A stretch of DNA of 64,000 nucleotides from Aequorivita aquimaris (GCF_001573155.1 NZ_JRWG01000003.1:186001-250000), one strand, 5' to 3'. Numbered from the stretch's first letter, positions 27,105 through 35,622 are shown. Notes: generated by a model not told the origin, from the letters alone. Made by a program: numbers and translations.

Positions 27105-28316
27105 TTAATCTTTTTTTTGCAGCAAAGAAATATAAAATCCATCAAATCCGCTTTTGCTGGGCATTATTTTTTCTTCATTTAACAGTGTGAAATCTTTTCC
27201 GGCTTCACGGGCCAGGAAATCCTTTACCTGCAATTCGTTTTCCGAAGGAAGAATGGAGCAAGTGGCGTAAACCAACTGCCCGCCCGGTTTTACCATTCGG
27301 GAGTAGCTGTCCAGCAATTCTTTTTGTGTGGCGCGAATATTATCCAAAAACTCAGGCCGCAATTTCCACTTGGCATCCGGATTTCTTCTTAAAACGCCCA
27401 GACCGGAGCAAGGAGCATCGATCAACACCTTATCTGCTTTATCGATCAGCTTTTTTATCACTTTGGTGGAATCGATCACGCGGGTTTCAATATTGAAAAT
27501 ATCGTTGCGTCGGGCACGACGTTTCAGCTCGTTCAACTTGTTTTCATAAATATCCATGGCAATCAATTGGCCTTTGTTCTCCATCATCGTGGCAATGTGA
27601 AGGCTTTTTCCACCCGCTCCCGCACACGCATCTATTACGTGCATTCCGGGTTTTGGGTCGAGGATTTCCGCAACTTTCTGTGAAGACGCATCCTGCACTT
27701 CAAACAGCCCATTCTTAAAGGCATCGGTTGTGAACACGTTTGCGCGCTCCTTCAGCTTCAACGCATCGGGATAACCGCTCAAAATTTCGGTTTCTATTTC
27801 AAGGTCGGCCAATTCATTTTGCAGGTTTTCAACCGTGGTTTTTAAGGTATTCACTCGTAGCACCACGTCGGCCTGTTGGTTTAGCGCGGCAATTTCCTTG
27901 TCCCACTTTTTGCCGAGTTCCTTCTGTCCCAATTCATCCAACCAATCGGGGATGGATTCGCGGTATTTTCTGATTTTTGAGAGCTCGTCAAATTTCCCTT
28001 TTATGCGGCGGGTTGGCGTGTCCTCAAACTGTTTCCATTCAGGGATGGCAATTCCGTTCAGTGTGGCCCAAACCGTGAACAACCTGAAAAGATTGGGACG
28101 GTCAAAGGGTTCGCGCACTTCGGCAATCTCGGCATAGAGCCGTTTCCAGCGTACAATGTCGTAGGTGGTTTCGGCTATAAAGGCACGATCGCGGGCGCCC
28201 CAACGCTTGTCGCGCTTTAAGGTATTTTTTAGCACCTTGTCCGCTTGCTTGTTTTCGTTAAAAATCAAGTGAAGGGAATCTATGGTGGCGAATACTAAAT
28301 TTCTGTGTAATTTCAT
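27105..28316 (-). CDS. RsmB/NOP family RNA (cytosine-5) methyltransferase
   Basis: A 403-residue SAM-dependent enzyme that methylates a cytosine at C5 in rRNA or tRNA. The N-terminal third resembles the NusB-like domain of RsmB (KRDKRWGARDRAFIAETTYD). The catalytic domain has the SAM motif VIDACAGAGGKSLHIATMM (about 230-248), the DAPCSGLGVLRRNPDAKWKL motif with the motif IV cysteine (about 300-319), and the nucleophile-bearing YATCSILPSENE (about 352-363), so both cysteines are present. It starts just downstream of a consensus TACCTTTG element and is transcribed towards the endonuclease gene, 20 bp away. Confidence 0.93.
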   Translation of the reverse strand: MKLHRNLVFATIDSLHLIFNENKQADKVLKNTLKRDKRWGARDRAFIAETTYDIVRWKRLYAEIAEVREPFDRPNLFRLFTVWATLNGIAIPEWKQFEDTPTRRIKGKFDELSKIRKYRESIPDWLDELGQKELGKKWDKEIAALNQQADVVLRVNTLKTTVENLQNELADLEIETEILSGYPDALKLKERANVFTTDAFKNGLFEVQDASSQKVAEILDPKPGMHVIDACAGAGGKSLHIATMMENKGQLIAMDIYENKLNELKRRARRNDIFNIETRVIDSTKVIKKLIDKADKVLIDAPCSGLGVLRRNPDAKWKLRPEFLDNIRATQKELLDSYSRMVKPGGQLVYATCSILPSENELQVKDFLAREAGKDFTLLNEEKIMPSKSGFDGFYISLLQKKD

Positions 28317-28335
28317 TTTCTGCGTTTTGCGATTG

Positions 28336-28343
28336 CAAAGGTA
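28336..28343 (-). promoter_or_regulatory. Putative -7 element of the RNA methyltransferase gene
   Basis: The minus strand reads TACCTTTG (consensus TAnnTTTG) 19 bp upstream of the start codon, implying a very short leader. Confidence 0.55.
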
Positions 28344-28364
28344 TCTTTTTAAACTTAGATTTTT

Positions 28365-28426
28365 GAAATACGAAATACGAAATACGAAATCGAAATGGAA
28401 ATGGAAATGGAAATGGAAATGGAAAT
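28365..28426. repeat. Short tandem arrays (GAAATAC x3, then GGAAAT-type x6)
   Basis: Three perfect 7-bp units gaaatac with a partial fourth run into a 6-bp array cgaaat/ggaaat. It lies in the divergent gap between the RNA methyltransferase and the Ycf48-like gene. Confidence 0.9.
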
Positions 28427-28436
28427 AGCCTTTAAG

Positions 28437-28476
28437 TAACTCAGTAACTCAGTAACTCAGTAACTCAGTAACTCAA
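28437..28476. repeat. Octamer tandem array (TAACTCAG x5)
   Basis: Four perfect copies of taactcag and one with a terminal A follow the previous array by 10 bp, ending about 65 bp before the lipoprotein start codon. Confidence 0.9.
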
Positions 28477-28518
28477 TAACCCAACAACCCAAAAACCCAT
28501 TTGAAATTTTAGAATCAC

Positions 28519-28526
28519 TACTTTTG
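28519..28526 (+). promoter_or_regulatory. Putative -7 element of the Ycf48-like lipoprotein gene
   Basis: TACTTTTG matches TAnnTTTG, with TTTG at 28500-28503 (15-bp spacer, shorter than usual). The start ATG is only 15 bp after the element. Confidence 0.5.
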
Positions 28527-28541
28527 CCAAAAATTGAATCT

Positions 28542-29585
28542 ATGCGTCTTGCCATTGCCACGTTACTCGTCCTTTTTCTTTTTTCCTGTGAAAAGAAAAC
28601 TGAAATTGAAATCAATTCCGTTGAAATTACGCCCGTATTTATTGATAGCCTGAGCATTCGTGCCATCCAACCGTTGGATGAAAATAGGGTTTGGTTTGCC
28701 GCGGATAAAGGAAAGGTAGGATTGATTGACGGCGATACGCCAAAGCTCGCAATCATAAAATACGGCGATTCGTTGCTGCATTTTCGTTCCATCGCCGCCA
28801 CTAAGGAAGCGGTGTTTGTTTTGAGTATCTCCAATCCCGCAGTGCTGTACAAAATTGGCTTTAACGGTACCGAAGCGACCAATATTGAAGAAGTCTATAA
28901 CGAAAAAGGCGAAAAGGTTTTCTACGATTCCATGAAATTTTGGAACGAAAACGAAGGCATTGCCATTGGCGACCCCGTGGAAGATTGTATGTCCATAATC
29001 ATCACTCGCGACGGTGGGAACACTTGGGAAAAACTGCCGTGCGACAATTTGCCGAAAGTGGAAAGAGGAGAAGCAGCTTTTGCGGCCAGCAATAGCAACA
29101 TCGCTATTTTTGGCGACAATGCTTGGGTTGCGACCGGAGGAAGAAAATCGCGAGTAATGCACACGGGCGACAAAGGAAAAACTTGGGAAGTTTTTGATAC
29201 GCCAATTGTTCAAGGAAAGGCGATGACGGGTATTTACAGCATTGATTTTAGGGATGAACAGCATGGAATCATTTTCGGTGGCAATTGGGAGAACAAATCT
29301 TTTAACGAAGGTAATAAGGCCATCACCAAAAACGGCGGCAAAACTTGGAAACTGATTGCCAACGGCAAAGAACCCGGGTATCGTTCTTCAGTAAAATATA
29401 TTCCGGGAACGGAAGGGCAGGGGATAGTGGCCATCGGCTCGCCCGGTATTTCCTTTAGCGGCGACGGCGGCAAAAACTGGAAACTTCTTTCAAAAGAAGG
29501 CTTTTTCGCAATTGAATTTGTAAATGATAGCCTTGCTTTCGCTTCGGGGAATAATCGTATTTCAAAATTGATTTTTAGGAAATAA
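28542..29585 (+). CDS. Ycf48/BNR-repeat lipoprotein
   Basis: This 347-residue protein has a lipoprotein signal (MRLAIATLLVLFLFSCEKK, lipobox Cys at about 16) and should be membrane-anchored outside the cytoplasm. The rest is a beta-propeller made of BNR/Ycf48-like repeats with Asp/Gly-Gly-x-TW signatures: TRDGGNTWEKLPCD, TGDKGKTWEVFDT, TKNGGKTWKLIANG and SGDGGKNWKLLS. In photosynthetic organisms the related Ycf48 helps photosystem II assembly; in Flavobacteria the role is unknown, and 'oxidoreductase' labels given to relatives are not supported by any cofactor motif. I place the start at ATG 28542 because it opens the signal peptide and follows a promoter element; a TTG lies 18 bp upstream. 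Confidence 0.9.
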   Translation: MRLAIATLLVLFLFSCEKKTEIEINSVEITPVFIDSLSIRAIQPLDENRVWFAADKGKVGLIDGDTPKLAIIKYGDSLLHFRSIAATKEAVFVLSISNPAVLYKIGFNGTEATNIEEVYNEKGEKVFYDSMKFWNENEGIAIGDPVEDCMSIIITRDGGNTWEKLPCDNLPKVERGEAAFAASNSNIAIFGDNAWVATGGRKSRVMHTGDKGKTWEVFDTPIVQGKAMTGIYSIDFRDEQHGIIFGGNWENKSFNEGNKAITKNGGKTWKLIANGKEPGYRSSVKYIPGTEGQGIVAIGSPGISFSGDGGKNWKLLSKEGFFAIEFVNDSLAFASGNNRISKLIFRK

Positions 29586-29608
29586 TATAAAGATTCTCTT
29601 TTGGAGTG

Positions 29609-29653
29609 GGCATGAGTTGCAACTCGCGCCAGCAAAGTTGCAGACTCGCCAGC
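29609..29653. repeat. REP-like palindromic repeat pair
   Basis: GGCatGAGTTGCAACTCgcGCC (29609-29630) followed by a degenerate unit (29632-29653) resembles the palindrome at 19108-19130 in the opposite orientation. It lies in the gap between convergent genes. Confidence 0.6.
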
Positions 29654-29664
29654 CCAACTTTTTT

Positions 29665-29711
29665 ACCACGAATACACGAATATTTTCACATTATCATTCG
29701 TGAATTCGTGG
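29665..29711. terminator. Inverted repeat of the CCACGAATTCACGAAT family
   Basis: Arms 29666-29681 and 29696-29711 pair with one mismatch, loop 14 nt, between convergent genes. The same sequence recurs at 43354-43401, and a looser version at 58933-58981. Confidence 0.65.
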
Positions 29712-29718
29712 CTGATTT

Positions 29719-31425
29719 TTATGTTTCTTCTGAAAGGATTATTTCCGCATCATTTTTCTTCGGGAAAAATAGCTGTAATAAAATAGCAATTCCCATAACA
29801 ATTGCGCAACCCACCAAATTCAGCCACAGATAGGGCATAAGGTCGATGTACCAAAAATAGATAATGATAATTTGGGTGATAAGCGCTGCAATAAAAACCG
29901 CTTTGCTGCGCACGTATTTTATAAAAAACGCGAGAAGAAATATACCCAGAACATTTCCGTAGAAAATGGAGCCAATGATATTTACAAGCTGAATCAGGTT
30001 GTCGAATAAATGGGCGGTACAGGCTACCAAAATCGCTATAATTCCCCATAAAAGCGTAAACCCGCGCGACGCGGCTACATAATGTCTTTCGCGTTTGCCG
30101 GGAACGTTGCGTTTATAAAGGTCGATGGTTGTCGTGCTTCCCAACGCATTAAGTTCAGAAGCGGTGGATGACATAGCCGCGCTTAAAATCACGGCCAGCA
30201 GCAACCCGATTAAGCCGCGTGGAAGATTGTTAAGGATAAAGTGGATAAAAACGTAATCCTTATCGTTGGTCTCCGCATTTGGATTTGCCTTTTTGATTAC
30301 GGCCACAGATTGTTCACGCAACAGTTTTTCAGTATTGTTGAGTTGCTCAATTTCGTTGGCCAAAATTTGCTTGGCGGCATCGCTTTCCGCTTTGGAATAA
30401 CTTATCTGCGTGGCCGCCAATTCTTGGTCGATTGCTTCCTTTTGAACTTCCAAAGCCTTGTATTCACCCGCATATTCCGATTTTTTTACGTCTTTTACCG
30501 CAGCAGGGTTAAAGTGCAATGGGGAACTATTGAACTGATAAAAAACAAAGACCATAACCCCCACGAGCAATATAAAAAATTGCATCGGTACTTTCAGCAA
30601 GCCGTTCATAATAAGACCCATCTGGCTTTGTTTCACGCTTCGGCCCGAAAGATAACGTTGCACTTGGCTTTGGTCGGTTCCGAAATAGGAGAGAGCCAGA
30701 AAAGTTCCGCCAATGATTCCGCTCCAAAAAGTATAGCGGTTATCAAAATCAAAAGAAAAATCGAGGATGTCCATTTTACCGTTCGCACCGGCAATTTCAA
30801 GTGCTTTGGAAAAAGAAATATCAAGCGGAAGATAATTCAGTATCAAAAGAAAGGCAATCAACATTCCGAAGAAAATAACCGCCATCTGCTGTTTTTGGGT
30901 AACGCTCACGGCCTTTGTGCCGCCGCTCACGGTGTAAATAATTACGAGCACGCCGATGATGATATTCAGATAAATCAAATTCCAACCCAATACTGCCGAA
31001 AGTATGATGGAAGGCGCAAAAATGGTAATTCCGCAAGCCAGTCCGCGCTGTATTAAAAATAATATTGCGGTCAGTGTTCGTGTTTTTTTATCGAAACGGC
31101 TTTCTAAATATTCATAAGCAGTATAAACGTTTAGTTTGTGATAAATTGGGATAAAAACCAAACAGATAATTACCATCGCAATGGGCAATCCAAAATAGAA
31201 CTGCACAAAGCCCATCCCATCGTGAAAGGCCTGCCCGGGAGTGGAGAGGAAGGTTATGGCACTGGCCTGGGTAGCCATAACGCTAAGCCCAATAGTCCAC
31301 CAATGCGCGGTGCTTCCACCTTTTAAATAATCGCCCACATCGCGCTGCTGCCGCGATTTCCAAGTGCCGTAAAGCACGATAAAAAGAAGGGTCCCAATTA
31401 AAACAATCCAATCAATCTGCTGCAT
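29719..31425 (-). CDS. Sodium:solute symporter family protein
   Basis: This 568-residue inner membrane protein of the SSS (SLC5-like) family has the N-terminal GTWKSRQQRDVGDYLKGGST then GLSVMATQASAITFLSTPGQ (conserved sodium-site helix 1), and about 13 predicted helices including LTAILFLIQRGLACGITIFAP and ALSYFGTDQSQVQRYLSGRS. A charged insert (about 320-365) separates two membrane halves. It takes up an organic solute with sodium; relatives are annotated for sugars, sialic acid or amino acids, and the substrate cannot be read here. Its ATG follows immediately after the stop codon of a 36-residue membrane protein, so the two are coupled. Confidence 0.93.
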   Translation of the reverse strand: MQQIDWIVLIGTLLFIVLYGTWKSRQQRDVGDYLKGGSTAHWWTIGLSVMATQASAITFLSTPGQAFHDGMGFVQFYFGLPIAMVIICLVFIPIYHKLNVYTAYEYLESRFDKKTRTLTAILFLIQRGLACGITIFAPSIILSAVLGWNLIYLNIIIGVLVIIYTVSGGTKAVSVTQKQQMAVIFFGMLIAFLLILNYLPLDISFSKALEIAGANGKMDILDFSFDFDNRYTFWSGIIGGTFLALSYFGTDQSQVQRYLSGRSVKQSQMGLIMNGLLKVPMQFFILLVGVMVFVFYQFNSSPLHFNPAAVKDVKKSEYAGEYKALEVQKEAIDQELAATQISYSKAESDAAKQILANEIEQLNNTEKLLREQSVAVIKKANPNAETNDKDYVFIHFILNNLPRGLIGLLLAVILSAAMSSTASELNALGSTTTIDLYKRNVPGKRERHYVAASRGFTLLWGIIAILVACTAHLFDNLIQLVNIIGSIFYGNVLGIFLLAFFIKYVRSKAVFIAALITQIIIIYFWYIDLMPYLWLNLVGCAIVMGIAILLQLFFPKKNDAEIILSEET

Positions 31426-31536
31426 TTAGGCGAAGTTTTGCATTAGTAAATAAAACAGATAGATGTAAACAGCATTGAATAGGAGCACTAAGGTGTAGCT
31501 CCATTTCCAGTTGAATTTTTGTTTTTCTTCGGTCAC
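31426..31536 (-). CDS. Small membrane protein coupled to the sodium:solute symporter (36 aa)
   Basis: A 36-residue frame starting with GTG at 31536 ends in a TAA that touches the ATG of the symporter. It has a hydrophilic N-terminus (TEEKQKFNWKWSYTLV) and a single hydrophobic helix (LVLLFNAVYIYLFYLLM). Gene pairs of a tiny one- or two-helix protein followed by an SSS transporter are known in bacteria (the DUF997/YhdT-like and DUF485-like partners), and I infer a similar accessory role, perhaps in assembly or stability. The 10-bp gap from the upstream deacetylase gene suggests a three-gene operon. Direct junction with the symporter makes chance unlikely. Confidence 0.7.
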   Translation of the reverse strand: MTEEKQKFNWKWSYTLVLLFNAVYIYLFYLLMQNFA

Positions 31537-31546
31537 GTTTCTTAAA

Positions 31547-34039
31547 TTATTTCCCTATTGACAGCATATTCGCAAACAATCGATAAGCCCCGGGAACGCC
31601 GGCGGGCAGTTCGCGGAAAAAGCTCAACCCCGTATAAATATAATACCCTTTTTCGTATTTGGCCACCAGCAGCGAGCCTTTTGTCATTTTCTCGCCTTTG
31701 TCGCGCATTCCGAGGATTGGCGTAAACTCCTTGGCCCATTCATCGGGAAAGTACAGGCCGCGTTCCTGTACCCAACCCTCAAAATCTGTTTGGGTAATTT
31801 TATTTGGGGTGTTTAAGACAGGGTTTTCGGGGGCAAGTATTTTTACTTCCGAAAATTCATCGGTTACACGGTCGCGAGATAATTTTAGTTCGTAAGGCGC
31901 CAGGTTTTCGGTAACCAAACCGCGACTGGTATTGTACTGCACGATGAGCGTTCCGCCATTTTCAACATATTTATTTAGGGCAGGCTGTGCAAAGGTAAGC
32001 TCTGGGACGGTGTTGTACGCACGGATACCGACAACAATGGCATCAAAATTTTGAAGGTTTTCTGCGGAAATATTTGAAGGGTCAATGGTTGTAACCGAAT
32101 AGCCAATCTGTTTCAGACTTTCGGGAATGGCATCGCCCGCGCCGTTTATATAGCCAATGTTTTGCCCTTTTTTCTGAATGTCGATTTTTGCAACTTTCGC
32201 TTCGGAAGGCAATAACACACTTTGATACGGAATGTGCTCATAATCGATGGTCACCAATTCCCTGTCGAAAATTCTTCCCTCAGCATTTACAATTGGTTTT
32301 AAAAAACCTTCACTTTGTCCGCTTGGAGGAGTTACTGTAAAATTAAAGGTTTTAGTTTCGCCATTTCTGTCAAGCTGAAATGTTTGCTGCGAAGGCGCTA
32401 CTTGCCAACCTTCGGGATGTTGAAGGCTTATGGTTCCGGAAATGCTATCCTTTCCCGCGCGTACAATTACTGAAACAGTTTCAGCTTCATCGTTGGCGAA
32501 AATCAAGACTTTTTCGGGGATGGAAGCGGTAACTTCGGGCAAAACATCCAACGGACGATAGACTTCGCCTTTTACGGGGTCGTTGAATTTGTAAATTATA
32601 TCCTTCGTAAAAGGAATGGTAGCGTTACCAAATTGCATTTCAAAAGTAAGTTGTTCCAAAGTGGGCGTTTCGGGCAGCCCAATCAAGGCTTCGGGCGCGG
32701 TGTACATGCCGACGCTTCCTTTTTCGTTCAGCCAATAGGGCGACGAGTAGGGCGGATTGTTATTTCCGGCTGAAACAGGTATTTCGATATTTTTCTTTTC
32801 ATTAAAAGGAAGTTTTTCCGATGCACTCCACAGCACTTTTCCTTCAGAATTTTTCAACGATTTTAAGACTACCTCTGCCTTTCCGCGGTTGACGGCTTCA
32901 ACATTAACCTTAAAGTTTTCATTTGGATTAACTAAATTTGCTTCGGAAACGGCTTCAATAAAAATACCGCCGCAATCCAAAATGAGTTGTTTCAATTGTT
33001 CGAGCTTTATTTTTCGCCAATGGGTATCTTTCAAATTTGAGACCAAGTGATACGCTTTCAAAAGCTGCGGCAACATTTCCGAAGGGTTTTTAAAGTTGAA
33101 ATTTTCCTCCAACGGATTCAAAATAGCTCCGATCTCCTTTCCGCCTTCCAGTCTGGACCAGTTTGTATTGATGCCTTCAAAAAGGTTGTTGTCCGAAGGT
33201 TTGCTTCCCTTCAGCAGTTCCAAATATTCCGTTTCGGTTCCTCGGGAGCCTGTACTGCCAAAGCCCTGCGATTTGTGCATACTCCTGCTCAACGAAGCTA
33301 TTTCTCCATTGGAAAGCCCGAGCGTCGGAAAGTAGTTGCCCGTTTCAACGGAAACCATTTGCGATTTATCGGCTTTTTCAAATTTTTCCTGGCTGCCGTA
33401 AAACCACCACGAAGTATTGAAGAACAGACGCTGCGGTTTCCAAACGCCATATTCGGCAGCCGATTTTGGAAATTTGGAAGCGTCGTCAGCCATATCAAAA
33501 GCCTCCAGGCTCAACATGGCCGAGGCCGTGTGATGGCCATGCGTGCTGCCGGGACTGCGATGGTCAAAACGGTTTACGATTATATCTGGCCTGAATTTGC
33601 GAATCGTCATCACGACATCGCCCAGCACCTCATTTTTTGTCCAAAACTCAAATGTTTCCTCCGGGTTTTTGCTATAACCGAAATCGTTCGCGCGGGTAAA
33701 AAACTGGTACCCGCCGTCAATTTTTCGTGCTTCCAGCAATTCCTGGGTGCGGATTACGCCCAAAAGTTCGCGCAGTTCGGGGCCAACAAGGTTTTGTCCG
33801 CCATCGCCACGGGTTATGGAAAGATAGACTGTATTTGCGTGCACATCGTTCACCAAATAGGAAATGAGCCGCGTGTTTTCATCATCGGGATGTGCGGCAA
33901 TATACAATGCGGAACCTACAAAATTCAACTTTTGCAGGTCGTGATATATTTCGGAAGCGGTAGGTTTTTTGGGAGCTTGCGCGACTGCGACTATCGAAAA
34001 AAATAAAAATAGAAGTCGGAAAAAAAACGGTTTGTGCAT
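31547..34039 (-). CDS. PIG-L (LmbE-like) family deacetylase, exported
   Basis: This 830-residue exported protein begins with a signal peptide (MHKPFFFRLLFLFFSIVAVA). The LmbE/PIG-L zinc motif AHPDDE falls at 49-54 and the second metal-site motif HRSPGSTHGHHTA about residue 156. Members remove acetyl groups from N-acetylglucosaminyl compounds; here the substrate is unknown. The long C-terminal part (from about 290) has beta-sandwich segments and a final glutamine amidotransferase-like fold (DAIVVGIRAYNTV, GGTLIVQYNTSR). I choose the ATG at 34039: a further ATG at 34075 would lie at or before the predicted transcription start set by the TATCTTTG element at 34073-34080. Confidence 0.9.
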   Translation of the reverse strand: MHKPFFFRLLFLFFSIVAVAQAPKKPTASEIYHDLQKLNFVGSALYIAAHPDDENTRLISYLVNDVHANTVYLSITRGDGGQNLVGPELRELLGVIRTQELLEARKIDGGYQFFTRANDFGYSKNPEETFEFWTKNEVLGDVVMTIRKFRPDIIVNRFDHRSPGSTHGHHTASAMLSLEAFDMADDASKFPKSAAEYGVWKPQRLFFNTSWWFYGSQEKFEKADKSQMVSVETGNYFPTLGLSNGEIASLSRSMHKSQGFGSTGSRGTETEYLELLKGSKPSDNNLFEGINTNWSRLEGGKEIGAILNPLEENFNFKNPSEMLPQLLKAYHLVSNLKDTHWRKIKLEQLKQLILDCGGIFIEAVSEANLVNPNENFKVNVEAVNRGKAEVVLKSLKNSEGKVLWSASEKLPFNEKKNIEIPVSAGNNNPPYSSPYWLNEKGSVGMYTAPEALIGLPETPTLEQLTFEMQFGNATIPFTKDIIYKFNDPVKGEVYRPLDVLPEVTASIPEKVLIFANDEAETVSVIVRAGKDSISGTISLQHPEGWQVAPSQQTFQLDRNGETKTFNFTVTPPSGQSEGFLKPIVNAEGRIFDRELVTIDYEHIPYQSVLLPSEAKVAKIDIQKKGQNIGYINGAGDAIPESLKQIGYSVTTIDPSNISAENLQNFDAIVVGIRAYNTVPELTFAQPALNKYVENGGTLIVQYNTSRGLVTENLAPYELKLSRDRVTDEFSEVKILAPENPVLNTPNKITQTDFEGWVQERGLYFPDEWAKEFTPILGMRDKGEKMTKGSLLVAKYEKGYYIYTGLSFFRELPAGVPGAYRLFANMLSIGK

Positions 34040-34072
34040 AAATTGTAAGTGCTGATTTATTCGAAAACCCTT

Positions 34073-34080
34073 CAAAGATA
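34073..34080 (-). promoter_or_regulatory. Putative -7 element of the PIG-L deacetylase gene
   Basis: The minus strand reads TATCTTTG, matching TAnnTTTG, 33 bp before the preferred start; it fixes the start at 34039 rather than 34075. Confidence 0.6.
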
Positions 34081-34094
34081 CTTATTTGTGAAAA

Positions 34095-34655
34095 TTATTC
34101 GTGGGGAAGACCTTCCTTATTTTTATCATGTTCGTGCTGTTGTTCGTGAAAATCTTCGGCCTTTACAATACTCACGCCTTTTTGGAGCATCATGCTGTTG
34201 GGGTAGGTAACGATTTCATTATCCTTTGTATGCAAAATAATATGAAAGGTTTTTATATCCTCAATAATTCCTTCACAGGGCATTTCCTTATCGTGTATTT
34301 TTATATAGTCGCCTATTTTGTATGGAAATGTGAAAAACATAATCACGCCGCTCGTTACGTTGCTCAAAATGGACCATTGCGCAAAAAAGGCGATACCAAT
34401 AACCGCAAAAACTGACGACATTACCAACCCCAGATTTCTAAAATCCACTCCCCAAATAAGTATAAGTCCTAAAACCATAAGAAAGAAAACACCAAAATCC
34501 ACGTGTTTCATTATAAGCCCTGTGCGGTGCTCCAGCCTTTCTATTTTTTTGGCGAAATTGCGGACGGTTCTTTTGAGCATGACCCTGATAAATAGCAATA
34601 CCAGAATCAATACGGCTGACTCTATAAGTTGAAGGGTGTGTTCTTGAATGTTCAT
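34095..34655 (-). CDS. Small mechanosensitive channel, MscS family
   Basis: This 186-residue inner membrane protein has three predicted helices followed by the MscS beta domain. Helix 1 is IESAVLILVLLFIRVML; the third helix SVFAVIGIAFFAQWSILSNV lines the pore, followed by SGVIMFFTFPYKIGDYIKI, the typical beta-domain start. It lacks the large C-terminal cage of Escherichia coli MscS (286 residues), as short flavobacterial members do. It should release solutes when membrane tension rises. It starts 5 bp after the lipoprotein gene upstream, so it may be part of that transcript. Confidence 0.92.
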   Translation of the reverse strand: MNIQEHTLQLIESAVLILVLLFIRVMLKRTVRNFAKKIERLEHRTGLIMKHVDFGVFFLMVLGLILIWGVDFRNLGLVMSSVFAVIGIAFFAQWSILSNVTSGVIMFFTFPYKIGDYIKIHDKEMPCEGIIEDIKTFHIILHTKDNEIVTYPNSMMLQKGVSIVKAEDFHEQQHEHDKNKEGLPHE

Positions 34656-34660
34656 ATTTT

Positions 34661-35596
34661 CTATTTCAGTTGAAGCGAATCGCGCAGGTTGAGGTTTTCA
34701 TTTCTGTTTTTGGTCCAATAATCGCTTTTTATCCTTTTCAGTTTGGTAGCCGTGGTTTTCAGTCGCAGTGTGTCGTTTTGGTCTGCGGCGTTTACCTCTT
34801 CCCATTTTTCAATTTCGTACGGAAAAGTGCTGCTGAAAAAAAGCATTAACTGCCGCTGTAAATCGGGATAATTCAATGTATAAATGGTTATGGAATCGCC
34901 CTGTTTCAAACTGGCAAAAGCATTGTGTTCCTTTATTTCCTTGTGCCGAAGCCGTAAATATTCAAACGAAGGGATAATCATTACATCGCCCGTGGGCAAT
35001 TCTTCGGGATTGATTCTTATAAGGTTCCAAAGTTCGTTTTCCAAATAGGTTTTTGGCAAAGAGAGTTTTTGGTCTGCCTCGCCCTGAAAATAGGAGTGCG
35101 ATTCAATTTCAAAATCATCGCGGGTGTTGAGTTGCATATAAACCTGGCCGCACCATTCCTGCACGCTGTTGGTGATTTTTAACGGATGCTCTTTCGTTGC
35201 AATCGGACTGAATGTGCTGGTCATTATGGAATACGGATAAATGCCGGTATTGAAATTCTTCATTTGGTTCAATTTCATCACCGAAATATTTTCTTCGGAA
35301 GCATTGTTCGCTTTTACCTGCGCATCCGGTAAAAAATCTTCCGTAACAAAGATGTTGACCGCTGTTCCTTCCCGAATCTCACCATACCGCTCTTGCATCA
35401 GGCTATACGAGGTTATTTCGGCAGTTCCGCTGTACCAATAATCTTTAAATTCCTTTGAAATGTTCCGTGGGGTCGCAGTTATGGCAGCTTTCTTTTTGGC
35501 TGAAATTTTTTGTGAATCACTTTTTTCTTCGGAAGAATTACAACCGCTCAGCAACATTAAAAAAATGAGAAGAGGAAAGAATCTGAAATAGTCCAT
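34661..35596 (-). CDS. Conserved lipoprotein beside maf, function unknown
   Basis: This is a 311-residue lipoprotein (MDYFRFFPLLIFLMLLSGC, lipobox Cys 19). No catalytic motif is seen; the body is polar and beta-rich (ITSYSLMQERYGEIREGTAV, YPYSIMTSTFSP), with conserved aromatic residues such as SVQEWCGQVYMQL. Similar genes next to maf are often misnamed 'septum formation inhibitor Maf', which the sequence does not support. I start it at 35596 because of the signal peptide; a TATTTTTG element at 35615-35622 sits between this ATG and the maf stop. Upstream in-frame ATG codons overlap maf and lie before the promoter. Confidence 0.8.
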   Translation of the reverse strand: MDYFRFFPLLIFLMLLSGCNSSEEKSDSQKISAKKKAAITATPRNISKEFKDYWYSGTAEITSYSLMQERYGEIREGTAVNIFVTEDFLPDAQVKANNASEENISVMKLNQMKNFNTGIYPYSIMTSTFSPIATKEHPLKITNSVQEWCGQVYMQLNTRDDFEIESHSYFQGEADQKLSLPKTYLENELWNLIRINPEELPTGDVMIIPSFEYLRLRHKEIKEHNAFASLKQGDSITIYTLNYPDLQRQLMLFFSSTFPYEIEKWEEVNAADQNDTLRLKTTATKLKRIKSDYWTKNRNENLNLRDSLQLK

Positions 35597-35614
35597 TATT
35601 CGAAGAATTTTGCC

Positions 35615-35622
35615 CAAAAATA
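35615..35622 (-). promoter_or_regulatory. Putative -7 element of the maf-adjacent lipoprotein gene
   Basis: The minus strand reads TATTTTTG (TAnnTTTG), 18 bp before the ATG at 35596 and in the gap downstream of maf, so transcription starts separately there. Confidence 0.5.

Noticed and set aside
28365-28476. Possible CRISPR or iteron origin
   Set aside because: Units of 6-8 bp without spacers and no replication initiator gene nearby; ordinary short tandem repeats.
28563-29264. 233-codon minus-strand frame inside the Ycf48-like gene
   Set aside because: Antisense to repeats with clear BNR signatures; the frame starts within the coding sequence and lacks a promoter or leader.
30241-31056. 271-codon plus-strand open frame inside the sodium:solute symporter gene
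   Set aside because: Antisense to conserved transmembrane helices of the symporter; the composition (Gln, His, Lys rich) is an artefact of the helices' codons.
33047-34006. 319-codon plus-strand open frame inside the PIG-L deacetylase gene
   Set aside because: It is antisense to a well-supported gene with intact LmbE motifs; its translation is rich in Phe, His and Cys and shows no domain.
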